A DNA stretch of 64,000 bases from Roseateles_E cavernae (GTDB lineage Bacteria; Pseudomonadota; Gammaproteobacteria; Burkholderiales; Burkholderiaceae_C), in the NCBI RefSeq assembly GCF_040187885.1, contig NZ_JBDPLH010000001.1, positions 992,001 to 1,056,000 on the forward strand, read 5' to 3'. How positions within the stretch are numbered: position 1 is the first letter of the stretch; each line of letters starts with the position of its first letter. A program made the position numbers and the translations under genes. Positions 36,755-45,639 of the stretch are shown here, one piece after another. The notes below the pieces were generated by a model. That model was not told where the DNA came from. It did no database searches and saw only the letters and a program-made list of their open reading frames with translations.

Positions 36755-38238
36755 ATATGCTGCACACCCTGGGCGTGGCCGAACTCGGCCGTGCCCTCGC
36801 CGACAAGACGGTTTCCAGCCTCGAAATCACGCAACACCTTCTTGCACGTGTTACCTCCGCCGAGGCGCTGGGCGCGTTTCTGCATGTCGATGCGGAAGTC
36901 GCGCTGAACAGCGCTCGCGCCGCCGATGCGCGCCGCGCCGCTGGCGAGGCCGGGTCTCTGCTGGGCGTGCCGCTGGCGCACAAGGACATCTTCGTCACCC
37001 GGGACATGCCCACGACCGCCGGCTCCAAGATGCTGGTCGGCTACCGCAGCCCTTTTGACGCCACCGTCGTCGCCAAGCTGAACGCGGCCGGCACGGTCTC
37101 GCTGGGCAAGCTCAACTGCGACGAGTTCGCGATGGGCTCGGCCAACGAGAACTCGGCCTTCAAGCCGGTGGCCAACCCCTGGGACGCGAGCCGGGTGCCG
37201 GGCGGCTCCTCGGGCGGCTCGGCCGCCGCGGTGGCGGCCCGCCTGGTGCCGGCCACCACCGGCACCGACACCGGCGGATCGATCCGCCAGCCTGCCAGCT
37301 TCACCGGCATCACCGGCATCAAGCCGACCTATGGCGTGTGCTCGCGCTACGGCATGATCGCCTTCGCCTCCAGTCTGGACCAGGCCGGCCCGATGGCGCG
37401 CTCGGCCGAAGACTGCGCCCTGCTGCTGTCGGCGATGAGCGGCTTCGACGCGCGCGATGCCACCAGCATCGAGCAGCCACCGCAGGACTTCCATGCGCAG
37501 ATGCTGGCGGCCCGCGAGGGCGCCACGGCGGCCCAGCCGCTGAAGGGCCTGCGCATCGGCCTGCCGCGCGAGTTCTTCCCGGCCGCGCTGAGCGGCGATG
37601 TCGAGCGCGCGGTGCGCGCCGGCCTGGCCGAGCTGGAAAAGCTCGGCGCCACGCTGGTCGACGTCAGCCTGCCACGCACCGAGCTGGCGATCCCGGTCTA
37701 CTACATCATCGCGCCGGCCGAGGCCAGCTCGAACCTCTCCCGCTTCGATGGCGTCAAGTTCGGCCACCGCGCCGCCAAGTACGACGATCTGCTGGACATG
37801 TACAAGAAGACCCGTGCCGAAGGCTTCGGCGCCGAGGTCAAGCGCCGCATCATGATCGGCTCCTATGTGCTGAGCCATGGCTATTACGACGCCTACTATC
37901 TGCAGGCGCAGAAGCTGCGTCGCATGATCGCCGACGACTTCCAGCGCTGCTTCACGCAGTGCGATCTGATCGCCGGCCCGGTGGCGCCGACCGTCGCCTG
38001 GAAGCATGGCGAAGGCTCGGACGATCCGGTCAAGGCCTATCTGGCCGACATCTTCACCCTGCCCGGCTCGCTGGCCGGTCTGCCCGGCATGAGCGTGCCG
38101 GTGGGCCTGGGCGAGGGCGGCATGCCGGTGGGCCTGCAGCTGCTGGGCAACTACTTCAAGGAGGGGCAGCTCTTGCATGCGGCCCATGCCTTGCAGCAGG
38201 CGACCGACTGGCACCAACAAGCCCCGGCAGGAATCTGA
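36751..38238 (+). CDS. gatA: Asp-tRNA(Asn)/Glu-tRNA(Gln) amidotransferase subunit A
   Basis: A 495-residue amidase-signature protein. The Ser-cisSer-Lys triad is present: Lys in VPLAHKDIFVT and the two Ser in VPGGSSGGSAAAV and TDTGGSIRQPAS. It hydrolyses glutamine and channels ammonia to GatB. The substrate-specificity segment ITGIKPTYGVCSRYG is typical of GatA. It overlaps gatC and is one base from gatB. Confidence 0.97.
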   Translation: MNMLHTLGVAELGRALADKTVSSLEITQHLLARVTSAEALGAFLHVDAEVALNSARAADARRAAGEAGSLLGVPLAHKDIFVTRDMPTTAGSKMLVGYRSPFDATVVAKLNAAGTVSLGKLNCDEFAMGSANENSAFKPVANPWDASRVPGGSSGGSAAAVAARLVPATTGTDTGGSIRQPASFTGITGIKPTYGVCSRYGMIAFASSLDQAGPMARSAEDCALLLSAMSGFDARDATSIEQPPQDFHAQMLAAREGATAAQPLKGLRIGLPREFFPAALSGDVERAVRAGLAELEKLGATLVDVSLPRTELAIPVYYIIAPAEASSNLSRFDGVKFGHRAAKYDDLLDMYKKTRAEGFGAEVKRRIMIGSYVLSHGYYDAYYLQAQKLRRMIADDFQRCFTQCDLIAGPVAPTVAWKHGEGSDDPVKAYLADIFTLPGSLAGLPGMSVPVGLGEGGMPVGLQLLGNYFKEGQLLHAAHALQQATDWHQQAPAGI

Positions 38239-38239
38239 C

Positions 38240-39682
38240 ATGACGAGCAAACTCATCCGCGGCTACGAAGTCGTGATCGGGCTGGAGAACCACGTCCAGC
38301 TGTCCACCCAATCGAAGATCTTCAGCGGCTCCTCGACCGCCTTCGGCGCCGAGCCCAATACCCAGGCCTCGCCGGTGGACCTGGCCTTGCCCGGCACCCT
38401 GCCGGTCTTGAACCGCGGCGCGGTCGAGCGGGCGATCCGCCTGGGCCTGGCCGTGGGCGCGAAGATCGCGCCGCTGTCGATCTTTGCGCGCAAGAACTAC
38501 TTCTACCCCGACCTGCCCAAGGGCTACCAGATCAGCCAGTACGAGATCCCGGTCGTGCAGGGCGGCAAGCTGGAATTCTTCGTCGGCGAGCAGAAGAAGG
38601 TCGTCAACCTGACCCGCGCCCACCTCGAAGAGGACGCGGGCAAGAGCCTGCACGAGGACTATCACGGCCAATCGGGCATAGACCTGAACCGCGCCGGCAC
38701 GCCGCTGCTGGAGATCGTCTCCGAGCCCGATATGCGCTCCGGCGCCGAGGCCTGCGAGTACGCCAAGACCCTGCATGCGCTGGTGATGTGGCTGGGCATC
38801 TGCGACGGCAATATGCAGGAGGGCTCGTTCCGCTGCGACGTCAATGTCTCGGTGCGCAAGCCCGGCGAGCCCTATGGCACGCGCCGCGAGATCAAGAACC
38901 TGAACAGCTTCCGCAATCTGCTGCAGGCGGTCGACTATGAGGTCAACTGGCAGATCGACGAGATCGAGGACGGCCGCGAGATCCAGCAGGCGACCGTGCT
39001 GTTCAACCCCGACACCGGCGAGACCCGGGCGATGCGCAGCAAGGAAGACGCGGCCGACTACCGCTACTTCCCCGATCCCGACCTGCCGCCGCTGGTGATC
39101 GCGCCGGAATGGGTGGAGCGGGTGCGCGGCGAGCTGCCCGAGCTGCCGGCCGTGATGGCGGCGCGCTTTCAGGAGACCGATGGCCTGCCCCCTTATGACG
39201 CCAGCCTGATGACGGCCAGTCTCGCGACTGCGCGCTTCTACGAGGCCGCCCGCGACATCTGCAAGGCGCCCAAGCTGGTGGCCAACTGGCTGCAGGGCGA
39301 GATCGCGCGCCGCCTCAATGCCGAGGAGCGCGAGATCGACAGCAGCCCGGTGAGCGCCACGACCCTGGGTGCGCTGATCCTGCGCATCCAGGACGGCACG
39401 ATCTCGAACAACTCGGCCAAGCAGGTGTTCGAGGAGCTGTGGTCCAGGGGTGGCGAGGTCGACGCCATCATCGCAGCCAAGGACCTCAAGCAGTCCAATG
39501 ACACCGGCGAGCTGGAGCGCATCCTCGACGAGGTGCTGGCCGCCAATGCGAAGTCCGTGGAGGAGTTCCGCGCCGGCAAGGACAAGGCCTTCAACGCCCT
39601 GGTCGGCCAGGCCATGAAGGCCACCAAGGGCAAGGCCAATCCGACGGCGGTCAACGAGCTGCTGAAAAAGAAGCTGAGCTAG
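38240..39682 (+). CDS. gatB: Asp-tRNA(Asn)/Glu-tRNA(Gln) amidotransferase subunit B
   Basis: A 480-residue GatB: YEVVIGLENHVQLSTQSKIF, AEPNTQASPVDLALPGTLPV, RKNYFYPDLPKGYQISQYE, EEDAGKSLHEDY, RAGTPLLEIVSEPDM and RYFPDPDLPPLVI. The C-terminal YqeY-like helical domain (EELWSRGGEVDAI to ELLKKKLS) binds tRNA. GatB phosphorylates and transamidates the misacylated aminoacyl-tRNA. The ATG at 38240 follows the gatA stop by one base. It is the last gene of gatCAB. Confidence 0.97.
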   Translation: MTSKLIRGYEVVIGLENHVQLSTQSKIFSGSSTAFGAEPNTQASPVDLALPGTLPVLNRGAVERAIRLGLAVGAKIAPLSIFARKNYFYPDLPKGYQISQYEIPVVQGGKLEFFVGEQKKVVNLTRAHLEEDAGKSLHEDYHGQSGIDLNRAGTPLLEIVSEPDMRSGAEACEYAKTLHALVMWLGICDGNMQEGSFRCDVNVSVRKPGEPYGTRREIKNLNSFRNLLQAVDYEVNWQIDEIEDGREIQQATVLFNPDTGETRAMRSKEDAADYRYFPDPDLPPLVIAPEWVERVRGELPELPAVMAARFQETDGLPPYDASLMTASLATARFYEAARDICKAPKLVANWLQGEIARRLNAEEREIDSSPVSATTLGALILRIQDGTISNNSAKQVFEELWSRGGEVDAIIAAKDLKQSNDTGELERILDEVLAANAKSVEEFRAGKDKAFNALVGQAMKATKGKANPTAVNELLKKKLS

Positions 39683-39690
39683 GACCGAGG

Positions 39691-39751
39691 CCGGTCCCTG
39701 CGGACCGGGCGACGCCTAGCGAAGGCCAAGGCATGTCCCGCATGCCTTGGC
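39691..39751. terminator. Two hairpins between convergent gatB and DUF4124 genes
   Basis: CCGGTCC/GGACCGG (39691-39708) and an 11-base perfect stem GCCAAGGCATG/CATGCCTTGGC (39725-39751, 5-base loop) lie between the gatB stop and the convergent downstream gene. Neither has a T run, so termination is inferred from position and stem strength only. Confidence 0.45.
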
Positions 39752-39762
39752 TCGGGGGCTGA

Positions 39763-40422
39763 TCAGTCCAGGCTGCCGGGGGGCGCTCCGGCCCACAGCT
39801 TCTTCAGCCGTGCCAGCTCGGTGTCGAAGTTCTTGTTGATGCGCACCAGCTCGGCCTTCTGGTTCTCGATCAGCACGCGCTGCGCCTCGGCCGAGGCGTC
39901 GTTGGCATCGAGCTGCTGCTTGAGCTTGGCCGGCAGGGGCCGGCCCTTGTAGAACTCGGCCTCGTCCTGCAGCGGCTTGCGCTCGGTGGCCAGGTCCTTG
40001 ATGCGGTTCTCGGACAGGCGCATGCCCTTGATGACATCGTCCAGCGCGGCCTCGCGCGCATGCTGGTGGGCCTCGGCGCTGCGGTAGCGCGTCATCAGGT
40101 TGCGGTCGCGCCGCACCGCGTCGGTCTGGGCCGCGCGTTCGGCCGCCAGCCGGCGTTCGCGCGCCTCATAGGCGGCCCGCTCCTCGGGCGACATCGCCGG
40201 CGGCACGATGGCGCGCAGCGAGCCGTCGGTGTTCAGGATGCGCTGCTCGCGATTGTTGCAGTCGGCGATCAGCCGGTCCGAGGTCAGGCGCCGGCCATCG
40301 GCCGTGGTGCAGCTGTAGATGGCCCCGATCGATGCCGGTTTAGTCTGCGCCCAGACCACACCGGCCTCGGCCAGCAGCAGAGACAGCAGCAGGGCGGCAG
40401 GGGCGGGGCTAGCAGCTCGCAT
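39763..40422 (-). CDS. Exported DUF4124-like protein with coiled coil
   Basis: A 219-residue protein. A signal peptide (AALLLSLLLAEAGVVWAQ) precedes a short DUF4124-like strand region (GAIYSCTTADGRRLTSDRLI) with a Cys pair (YSC, DCN). An Arg/Glu/Ala-rich charged coiled coil and a QKAELVRINKNFDTELARL helix follow. It is probably periplasmic; function unknown. The start at 40422 overlaps the pyrE stop by one base (TGATG), so it is translated with pyrE. Confidence 0.75.
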   Translation of the reverse strand: MRAASPAPAALLLSLLLAEAGVVWAQTKPASIGAIYSCTTADGRRLTSDRLIADCNNREQRILNTDGSLRAIVPPAMSPEERAAYEARERRLAAERAAQTDAVRRDRNLMTRYRSAEAHQHAREAALDDVIKGMRLSENRIKDLATERKPLQDEAEFYKGRPLPAKLKQQLDANDASAEAQRVLIENQKAELVRINKNFDTELARLKKLWAGAPPGSLD

Positions 40423-41102
40423 CAGACTCCGTATCGGTCTCGGTAAGCCTGCACCGCCGCCGAGTGGCCGGCGGCCACCGCGTCGCTGGTGCTGCGCAGA
40501 TACTGCAGCAAGTCCGCCAGCCCGGCAATCGAGATCACCGGCAGTTGCAATTGCTGCGACACATACTGGACGGCCGACCAGCTCATGTCGACGCCGTTCT
40601 CGGCGGCTTTCTCCTGGCGGTCCAGCGCGATCGTCACGCCGCAAGGCGTGGCGCCGGCGGCCTGTATCATCGAAATCGACTCGCGCACCGAGGTGCCGGC
40701 GGAGATCACGTCGTCGATGATCAAGACCCGACCCCGCACCGGCGCGCCCACCAGGGTGCCGCCCTCGCCATGGTCCTTGGCTTCCTTGCGGTTGTAGGCA
40801 AAAGGCTTGTTGTGGCCCAGCCGCGCCAGCTCCATCGACACGGCGGCCGCCAGGGTGATGCCCTTGTAGGCCGGGCCGAAGATCATGTCGAAGGCCAGGC
40901 CCGAGGCGACCAGGCGCTGGGCATAGAAGCCCGCCAGCCGGCCCAGCTTGGCGCCGTCGTCGAACAGGCCGGCGTTGAAGAAATAGGGGCTCAGTCGCCC
41001 GGCCTTGGTCTTGAACTCGCCGAAACGCAGCACGCCGGCCTCGACGGCAAAGGCAACGAAATCCTGGGCCAGGGCATCGGTGGGGGCGGCAGCGGTGGTC
41101 AT
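40422..41102 (-). CDS. pyrE: Orotate phosphoribosyltransferase
   Basis: A 226-residue OPRTase of pyrimidine synthesis: FKTKAGRLSPYFFNAGLF, DMIFGPAYKGITLA, AYNRKEAKDHGEGG and the PRPP-binding loop RVLIIDDVISAGTSVRES. These are the type I phosphoribosyltransferase motifs and all are intact. The downstream DUF4124-like gene begins within its stop codon. Confidence 0.96.
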   Translation of the reverse strand: MTTAAAPTDALAQDFVAFAVEAGVLRFGEFKTKAGRLSPYFFNAGLFDDGAKLGRLAGFYAQRLVASGLAFDMIFGPAYKGITLAAAVSMELARLGHNKPFAYNRKEAKDHGEGGTLVGAPVRGRVLIIDDVISAGTSVRESISMIQAAGATPCGVTIALDRQEKAAENGVDMSWSAVQYVSQQLQLPVISIAGLADLLQYLRSTSDAVAAGHSAAVQAYRDRYGV

Positions 41103-41142
41103 GGTCGGGCTCTTGAAGAATTCGCCCGCATTGTAGGGGCGT

Positions 41143-41175
41143 AAAAAAGCCCGGCCGCCTTGCGGCGACCGGGCT
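41143..41175 (-). terminator. Rho-independent terminator of the TonB-receptor gene
   Basis: On the minus strand a GC-rich hairpin (GCCCGG pairs with CCGGGC, and CGCC with GGCG, around CAA with one bulge) is followed directly by TTTTTT. It lies about 22 bases after the receptor stop. Confidence 0.85.
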
Positions 41176-41196
41176 CGATCAAGCAGCCCCTAGGCC

Positions 41197-43413
41197 TTAG
41201 AACAGGGCCTTGAACTGCACGCCGTAGGTGCGTGGGTCGTTGATGAAGCCGGTCAGGTTGTTGAAGTCGATGGCGCCGTTGACCACCACCTTGTCGGTGA
41301 TGTTGCGCACAAAACCGGCCACCTCGTACTTGCCGTTGTCCCAGATGTAGCCGACACGCAGGCCGCCCTCGGTCAGCGGCTTGCCGGTGAACTCGACCGA
41401 CTTGTAGAGGAAGAAGTTGACCTTGGAACGGTAGGCCCAGTCGGTGTAGACGTAGAACTCATTGCCGGCCGCGGTCGGCATGCTGTAGCGGGCAGTCAGG
41501 TTGGCGATCCACTTGGGTGCATTCGGCAGCGGGTTGTTATAGATGCTGTAGTTGCCGTTGGCATCCGGCGTGCCGATCATGGTCGCGCCGCTGCCGGCCT
41601 GGGGCATGGTCAGGCTGCGGTCCTTGATCTTGGTGTCGTTGTAGCTGGTGCTCAGCGTCAGCAACAGGTTGTCGGTGGGCAGCAACTCCAGGTTCAGCTC
41701 GAAGCCGCGACCTTCGCCCTTGCTGGCATTCAGCAGGGTGTTGGTGTTGTTGGTGCCGCCGACCGCGGTCAGCTGCTGGTCTTTGACCTCGTAGCTGAAC
41801 AGCGTGGCCGACAGGCGGGCGTGGCGCTGCCAGAACTCGCTCTTGGCGCCCAGCTCGTACGAGGTCACGGTCTCCGGACGTGCCTTGCTCTGCGGGCCGA
41901 AACCGCTGGCCGGATAGATCGACGCGGCGCGGAAGCCGGTGGCGACGCGCGCATAGACATTGGTCTCGGGCGTCAGCGTGTAGGTGCCGGACAGATCCCA
42001 GTTGACCTTGCTGTCGTTGGTGCTGGCGCTGGTGCCGGCCGAGGCGTTGACCGTGCCGGTGGTGGCCAGGGTCTTCTTGTCCTTGGTGTAGCGCAGGCCG
42101 CCGCGCAGGTTCAGATCGGGGCTGACGCGGTAGTTGATCGAGCCGAACAAGGCCCAGGCCTTGTTGGTCTGGCGGGTGCTGACCAGCGCGTCGGCCGGCG
42201 CTGCCAGATAGTCGATGCTCTCCATCGTGTAGCGCTCGTCGAACAGATAGACACCGCCCTGCCAGCGCAGCGGGCCGCTGCCATTGGACTCGAGACGGAA
42301 CTCCTGGCTCAGCTGGCGGTGGTCCTTCAGTGCGTCCGAGGTTTCCGAGCTCCAGAACACATTGCCCTCACCGTTGAACGGAGGCGGCTGGACGAAGTTG
42401 TTGATGTAGCCGGCGTCGACGTCGGCGCGGCTGAAGGGCTGGACCGCCTCGATACCTGTGATCGAGTGCAGCGTGAAACCATCCAGGGCCCACTTGATGC
42501 GGGCGCTGCCGCCGGTGGCGTGCAGGCGCTGCTCGTTCTTGCCGTCGAAATAGGCCTTGGCCGGATCGAAGCCGTCGGCCAGGTCGTTGGTGCCGGGCTT
42601 GATGACGCTGGAGCGGAACAGGCGCGGACTGCCGTCGAGCTCGCGGTTGTGCACATTGAACAAGGCGCTGAAACCCTGGTTGGGTTCGTACAGGGCCTGC
42701 AGGCGAACCGCGCGGTCGTCGTAGCCCTCGGTCTTCTTGGTGGCACCGGTGGCAACCTGGTTGCTCACCCAGTCGTCGCGGCGCTGCACCTGGGCCGACA
42801 CCCGGGCCGACCAGTCGCCGCCCAGCTGCACATTGGCGGCGCCCTCGACGGTCGCGCTGCCATGGGTGCCGTAGGAGGCGCTGAAATAGCCGTCCTGTTT
42901 CTTGGACGGGCGCACCGAGTCGAACTTGACCACGCCGGCCGGCGTGTTGCGGCCGAACAGCGTGCCCTGCGGGCCGGCGATCACTTCGACCGCCTTCATG
43001 TCGAAGACCGGGAAGCCCTTCAGGATCGGGTTCTCCTGCACCACGTCGTCATAGATCAGCGAGACCGGCTGCGAGGCATTGAGACGGAAGTCGGTATTGC
43101 CATAGCCGCGCAGGTAAAAGCGCGGGAAGGCGCGGCCGAACGACGACTCGATGTTCAGGCTGGGCACGCGGCCCGACAGGAAGCGCACGTCCTGGCCGCC
43201 CGAGGCCAGCACATCGAGCTTCTCGCCGCTGACGCTGGAGACGGCGGTCGGCACGTCCTTGATGTTCTCGACCCGGCGCTCGGCCGTGATCGTGACGGTT
43301 TCGAGCTGGGTTTTTTCCTGGGCCAGGGCCTGGCTGGCGGGCCAGGCGGCCAGGGCCAGCGCGACCGCGAGGGCGGTCGGCGCGGGGCGGGCTTGTGCGG
43401 GATGGTGGGACAT
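41197..43413 (-). CDS. TonB-dependent outer-membrane receptor
   Basis: A 738-residue receptor. A signal peptide (ALAVALALAAWPASQALAQ) is followed by a TonB box-like ETVTITAERR and the plug domain (KDVPTAVSSVSGEKLD, RFYLRGYGNTDFR, VEVIAGPQGTLFGRNTPAG). A 22-strand beta barrel follows, ending NDPRTYGVQFKALF with terminal Phe as required for BAM insertion. The plug is of the Caulobacter-type subgroup, which takes up varied carbohydrates or aromatic ligands rather than only siderophores. The gene stands alone with its own terminator; ligand unknown. Confidence 0.92.
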   Translation of the reverse strand: MSHHPAQARPAPTALAVALALAAWPASQALAQEKTQLETVTITAERRVENIKDVPTAVSSVSGEKLDVLASGGQDVRFLSGRVPSLNIESSFGRAFPRFYLRGYGNTDFRLNASQPVSLIYDDVVQENPILKGFPVFDMKAVEVIAGPQGTLFGRNTPAGVVKFDSVRPSKKQDGYFSASYGTHGSATVEGAANVQLGGDWSARVSAQVQRRDDWVSNQVATGATKKTEGYDDRAVRLQALYEPNQGFSALFNVHNRELDGSPRLFRSSVIKPGTNDLADGFDPAKAYFDGKNEQRLHATGGSARIKWALDGFTLHSITGIEAVQPFSRADVDAGYINNFVQPPPFNGEGNVFWSSETSDALKDHRQLSQEFRLESNGSGPLRWQGGVYLFDERYTMESIDYLAAPADALVSTRQTNKAWALFGSINYRVSPDLNLRGGLRYTKDKKTLATTGTVNASAGTSASTNDSKVNWDLSGTYTLTPETNVYARVATGFRAASIYPASGFGPQSKARPETVTSYELGAKSEFWQRHARLSATLFSYEVKDQQLTAVGGTNNTNTLLNASKGEGRGFELNLELLPTDNLLLTLSTSYNDTKIKDRSLTMPQAGSGATMIGTPDANGNYSIYNNPLPNAPKWIANLTARYSMPTAAGNEFYVYTDWAYRSKVNFFLYKSVEFTGKPLTEGGLRVGYIWDNGKYEVAGFVRNITDKVVVNGAIDFNNLTGFINDPRTYGVQFKALF

Positions 43414-43606
43414 GGGGACAACTCCAAGGGGGAAAGGAATGCTGGCTGCAGGCGGCTGGCGCCCGGAGGGACCGAGCCGGGGAATCTAGCAAGTTGGATG
43501 CCAGGATTTACTGGAAAACCCTAGGCTGTGACGGTTTTGTTGCCAAAACACCGCAGAAAGCGCCTGCGCTACAGTGGCCGTCCCTTCCTCCTACCGACCA
43601 CCATCC

Positions 43607-44407
43607 ATGCGCCTGATCACCGCCAATCTCAACGGCATCCGCTCCGCCGCCACCAAGGGATTTTTCGACTGGTTGCCGCAGCAGAACGCCGATCTGCTGG
43701 GCGTGCAGGAGGTCAAGGCCCAGCACGAGCATGTGGATCAGGTCTTCTGCAGCTCGGGGGGGCTGAAGGGCCAGTTCCACTACGCGCAGAAGAAGGGCTA
43801 TTCGGGCGTCGGCCTGTACAGCCGCATCGAGCCCAGCGACATCATCAAGGGCTTTGGCGTGCCGGAGTTCGATGACGAGGGCCGCTGGGTCGAGATGCGC
43901 TTCGACAAGCCCGGCCGCAAGCTCAGCATCATCAGCTGCTACTTCCCCAGCGGTTCCAGCGGCCCGGAGCGCCAGGAGGCGAAGTACCGCTTCCTCGCGG
44001 CGATGTACCCCTACCTGATGGCCTTGAAGGCCGAGCGCGAGTTCATCCTGGTGGCCGATGTGAACATCGCCCACAAGCCCGCCGATCTGAAGAACTGGAA
44101 GGGCAATCTGAAGAACAGCGGTTTCCTGCCCGAGGAGCGCGCCTGGCTGGACCAGCTCTTCGGCAGCGGGCCGGACCAGGGCGGCCTGATCGATGTCTAT
44201 CGCCAGCTGCATCCCGACACTACCGACGAGTGCTACACATGGTGGAGCAACCGCGGCCAGGCCTATGCCAAGAATGTGGGCTGGCGCCTGGACTACCACT
44301 TCGCGACCCCGAAGCTGGCCGCGCTGGCAAGGCAGGCGGCCATCTACAAGGCCCAGAAGTTCAGCGACCATGCGCCGCTGACGATCGACTACGACTTCAG
44401 TCTCTGA
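43607..44407 (+). CDS. xth: Exodeoxyribonuclease III
   Basis: A 266-residue AP endonuclease/exonuclease III-family protein: LITANLNGIRSAATKG, LGVQEVKAQ (metal Glu), GYSGVGLYSR, LVADVNIAHKPADLKN, NVGWRLDYHF and the catalytic FSDHAPLTIDYD. All active-site residues are present. The ATG at 43607 is chosen because the first beta strand begins directly there. It is divergent from the TonB receptor with a 193-base spacer lacking obvious signals. Confidence 0.94.
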   Translation: MRLITANLNGIRSAATKGFFDWLPQQNADLLGVQEVKAQHEHVDQVFCSSGGLKGQFHYAQKKGYSGVGLYSRIEPSDIIKGFGVPEFDDEGRWVEMRFDKPGRKLSIISCYFPSGSSGPERQEAKYRFLAAMYPYLMALKAEREFILVADVNIAHKPADLKNWKGNLKNSGFLPEERAWLDQLFGSGPDQGGLIDVYRQLHPDTTDECYTWWSNRGQAYAKNVGWRLDYHFATPKLAALARQAAIYKAQKFSDHAPLTIDYDFSL

Positions 44408-44408
44408 A

Positions 44409-45542
44409 TCAGTGGCCGCCGATCAGGCTGGCAATGCGCTCGTCGGACAAGCGCATCGGCATCGCCTGGGCTGACAGCAGGGCGACGACCGAATGCTCGT
44501 CGCGGGCGCTGTCGCGCGTGACCGGGCTCAGGCGCGGTTCGCCGGAGGCATTGGTCAGCGCGGCCACCATCGGGCGGTAGGCCTTGTCGCCGTTGCGCAC
44601 GACGATGCCGATCTCGCCCGAGGCCAGCTTGACGACGCTGCCCGGCGGGAAGATGCCGAAGGCCTTGATCAGCGCGGCGGCAAGCGGGCTCTGGGCCGCC
44701 ATCTGATGCAGCTCGCGGCCGGCCTGCTGGGCGCTCATCGCCGGCCGGTTGGCGCGGCTGGACAGGCGGGCCGTGTAGACATCGGCAAAGCGCAGCATCT
44801 CGGCCAGCTCGCTGATGTCGGTCGCGCCGTTCGGATAGCCGGAGCCGTCGGCCAGCTCATGGTGCTTGAGCACGGCCTCGATCCAGTCGGTGTCGGTGAT
44901 GCCGGCCTCGCGGAGCATCTCGGCGCTGCGGGTCGGGTGCTCGTTGATGGCCTCGCGCTGCTTGGCCGTCAGCGGCGAGACCTGGGTCGACAGCCGGGCC
45001 TGCAGCTCGATCATCGCCACATTCATCGTCAGCGCGGCCTGGAAGGCGCGGCGCTGCTCGGCCACGGTCCAGCCCAGATAGCGTGCGGCCGCCTGGCAGG
45101 CGGTGGCGGCATGGATCGAGTGGCTGACGCCGTAGTGGCCGGCGCCGGCCTCGGGCTGGCGCACCACCTGGGACAGGGCCACATCGGGCGAGCATTCGAT
45201 CAGCGACAGCAGCAGATCGGTGGTGCTGTGGATGGCGCCCGCCAGCTGTGCGATTGGCGCACCGAGCGCCTGCCGGACATCGCGGCTGCCGCGGTCCCAG
45301 TCGGTCGGCAGCCGCGCCAGCCGCTGCGCCGGGGTCTCGCGGCGCAGCGGCTGCACCGCCTCGGCCAGCTCCTGGACCTCGACCAGCGCGCCGCGCTCGA
45401 ACAGCTCCTGCAGCTGCGCCTCGTTGCCTATCACCTGCCCGCGTGCCAGCAGCAGCATGCGGCTGGCATCGCGCACGCTGAACGGCAGCGGCTGGCCGAG
45501 CACGATGCGGTTCTTGACGGAAGAGAGCGAGCAGACGCGCAT
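44409..45542 (-). CDS. Degenerate HD-GYP-like protein
   Basis: A 377-residue protein whose C-terminal half resembles HD-GYP c-di-GMP phosphodiesterases. The INEHPTRSAEML and LKHHELADGSGYPNG motifs are kept, as is LRFADVYTA. However, the position of the catalytic HD dyad (LLHDIGK in typical members) reads LTMNVAM, so the namesake His and Asp appear lost. The N-terminal 150 residues do not match a receiver domain. A c-di-GMP binding role without hydrolysis is possible. The ATG at 45542 is preferred; a GTG at 45596 has no ribosome site either. Confidence 0.7.
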   Translation of the reverse strand: MRVCSLSSVKNRIVLGQPLPFSVRDASRMLLLARGQVIGNEAQLQELFERGALVEVQELAEAVQPLRRETPAQRLARLPTDWDRGSRDVRQALGAPIAQLAGAIHSTTDLLLSLIECSPDVALSQVVRQPEAGAGHYGVSHSIHAATACQAAARYLGWTVAEQRRAFQAALTMNVAMIELQARLSTQVSPLTAKQREAINEHPTRSAEMLREAGITDTDWIEAVLKHHELADGSGYPNGATDISELAEMLRFADVYTARLSSRANRPAMSAQQAGRELHQMAAQSPLAAALIKAFGIFPPGSVVKLASGEIGIVVRNGDKAYRPMVAALTNASGEPRLSPVTRDSARDEHSVVALLSAQAMPMRLSDERIASLIGGH

Positions 45543-45639
45543 GGGGTGTGGACAAAGCAAGGCCCGCCGGGATGCGGGCCTGAATTGCTGGGTCACACTC
45601 TACATCGGCTCGGCCCCTCCAGAACTTGAGCACCGGGCG

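Noticed and set aside
41197..43413. Assignment of the TonB receptor as a siderophore receptor
   Set aside because: The plug sequence resembles the Caulobacter-type group with varied ligands, and no iron-related gene or Fur-box-like sequence was seen nearby.
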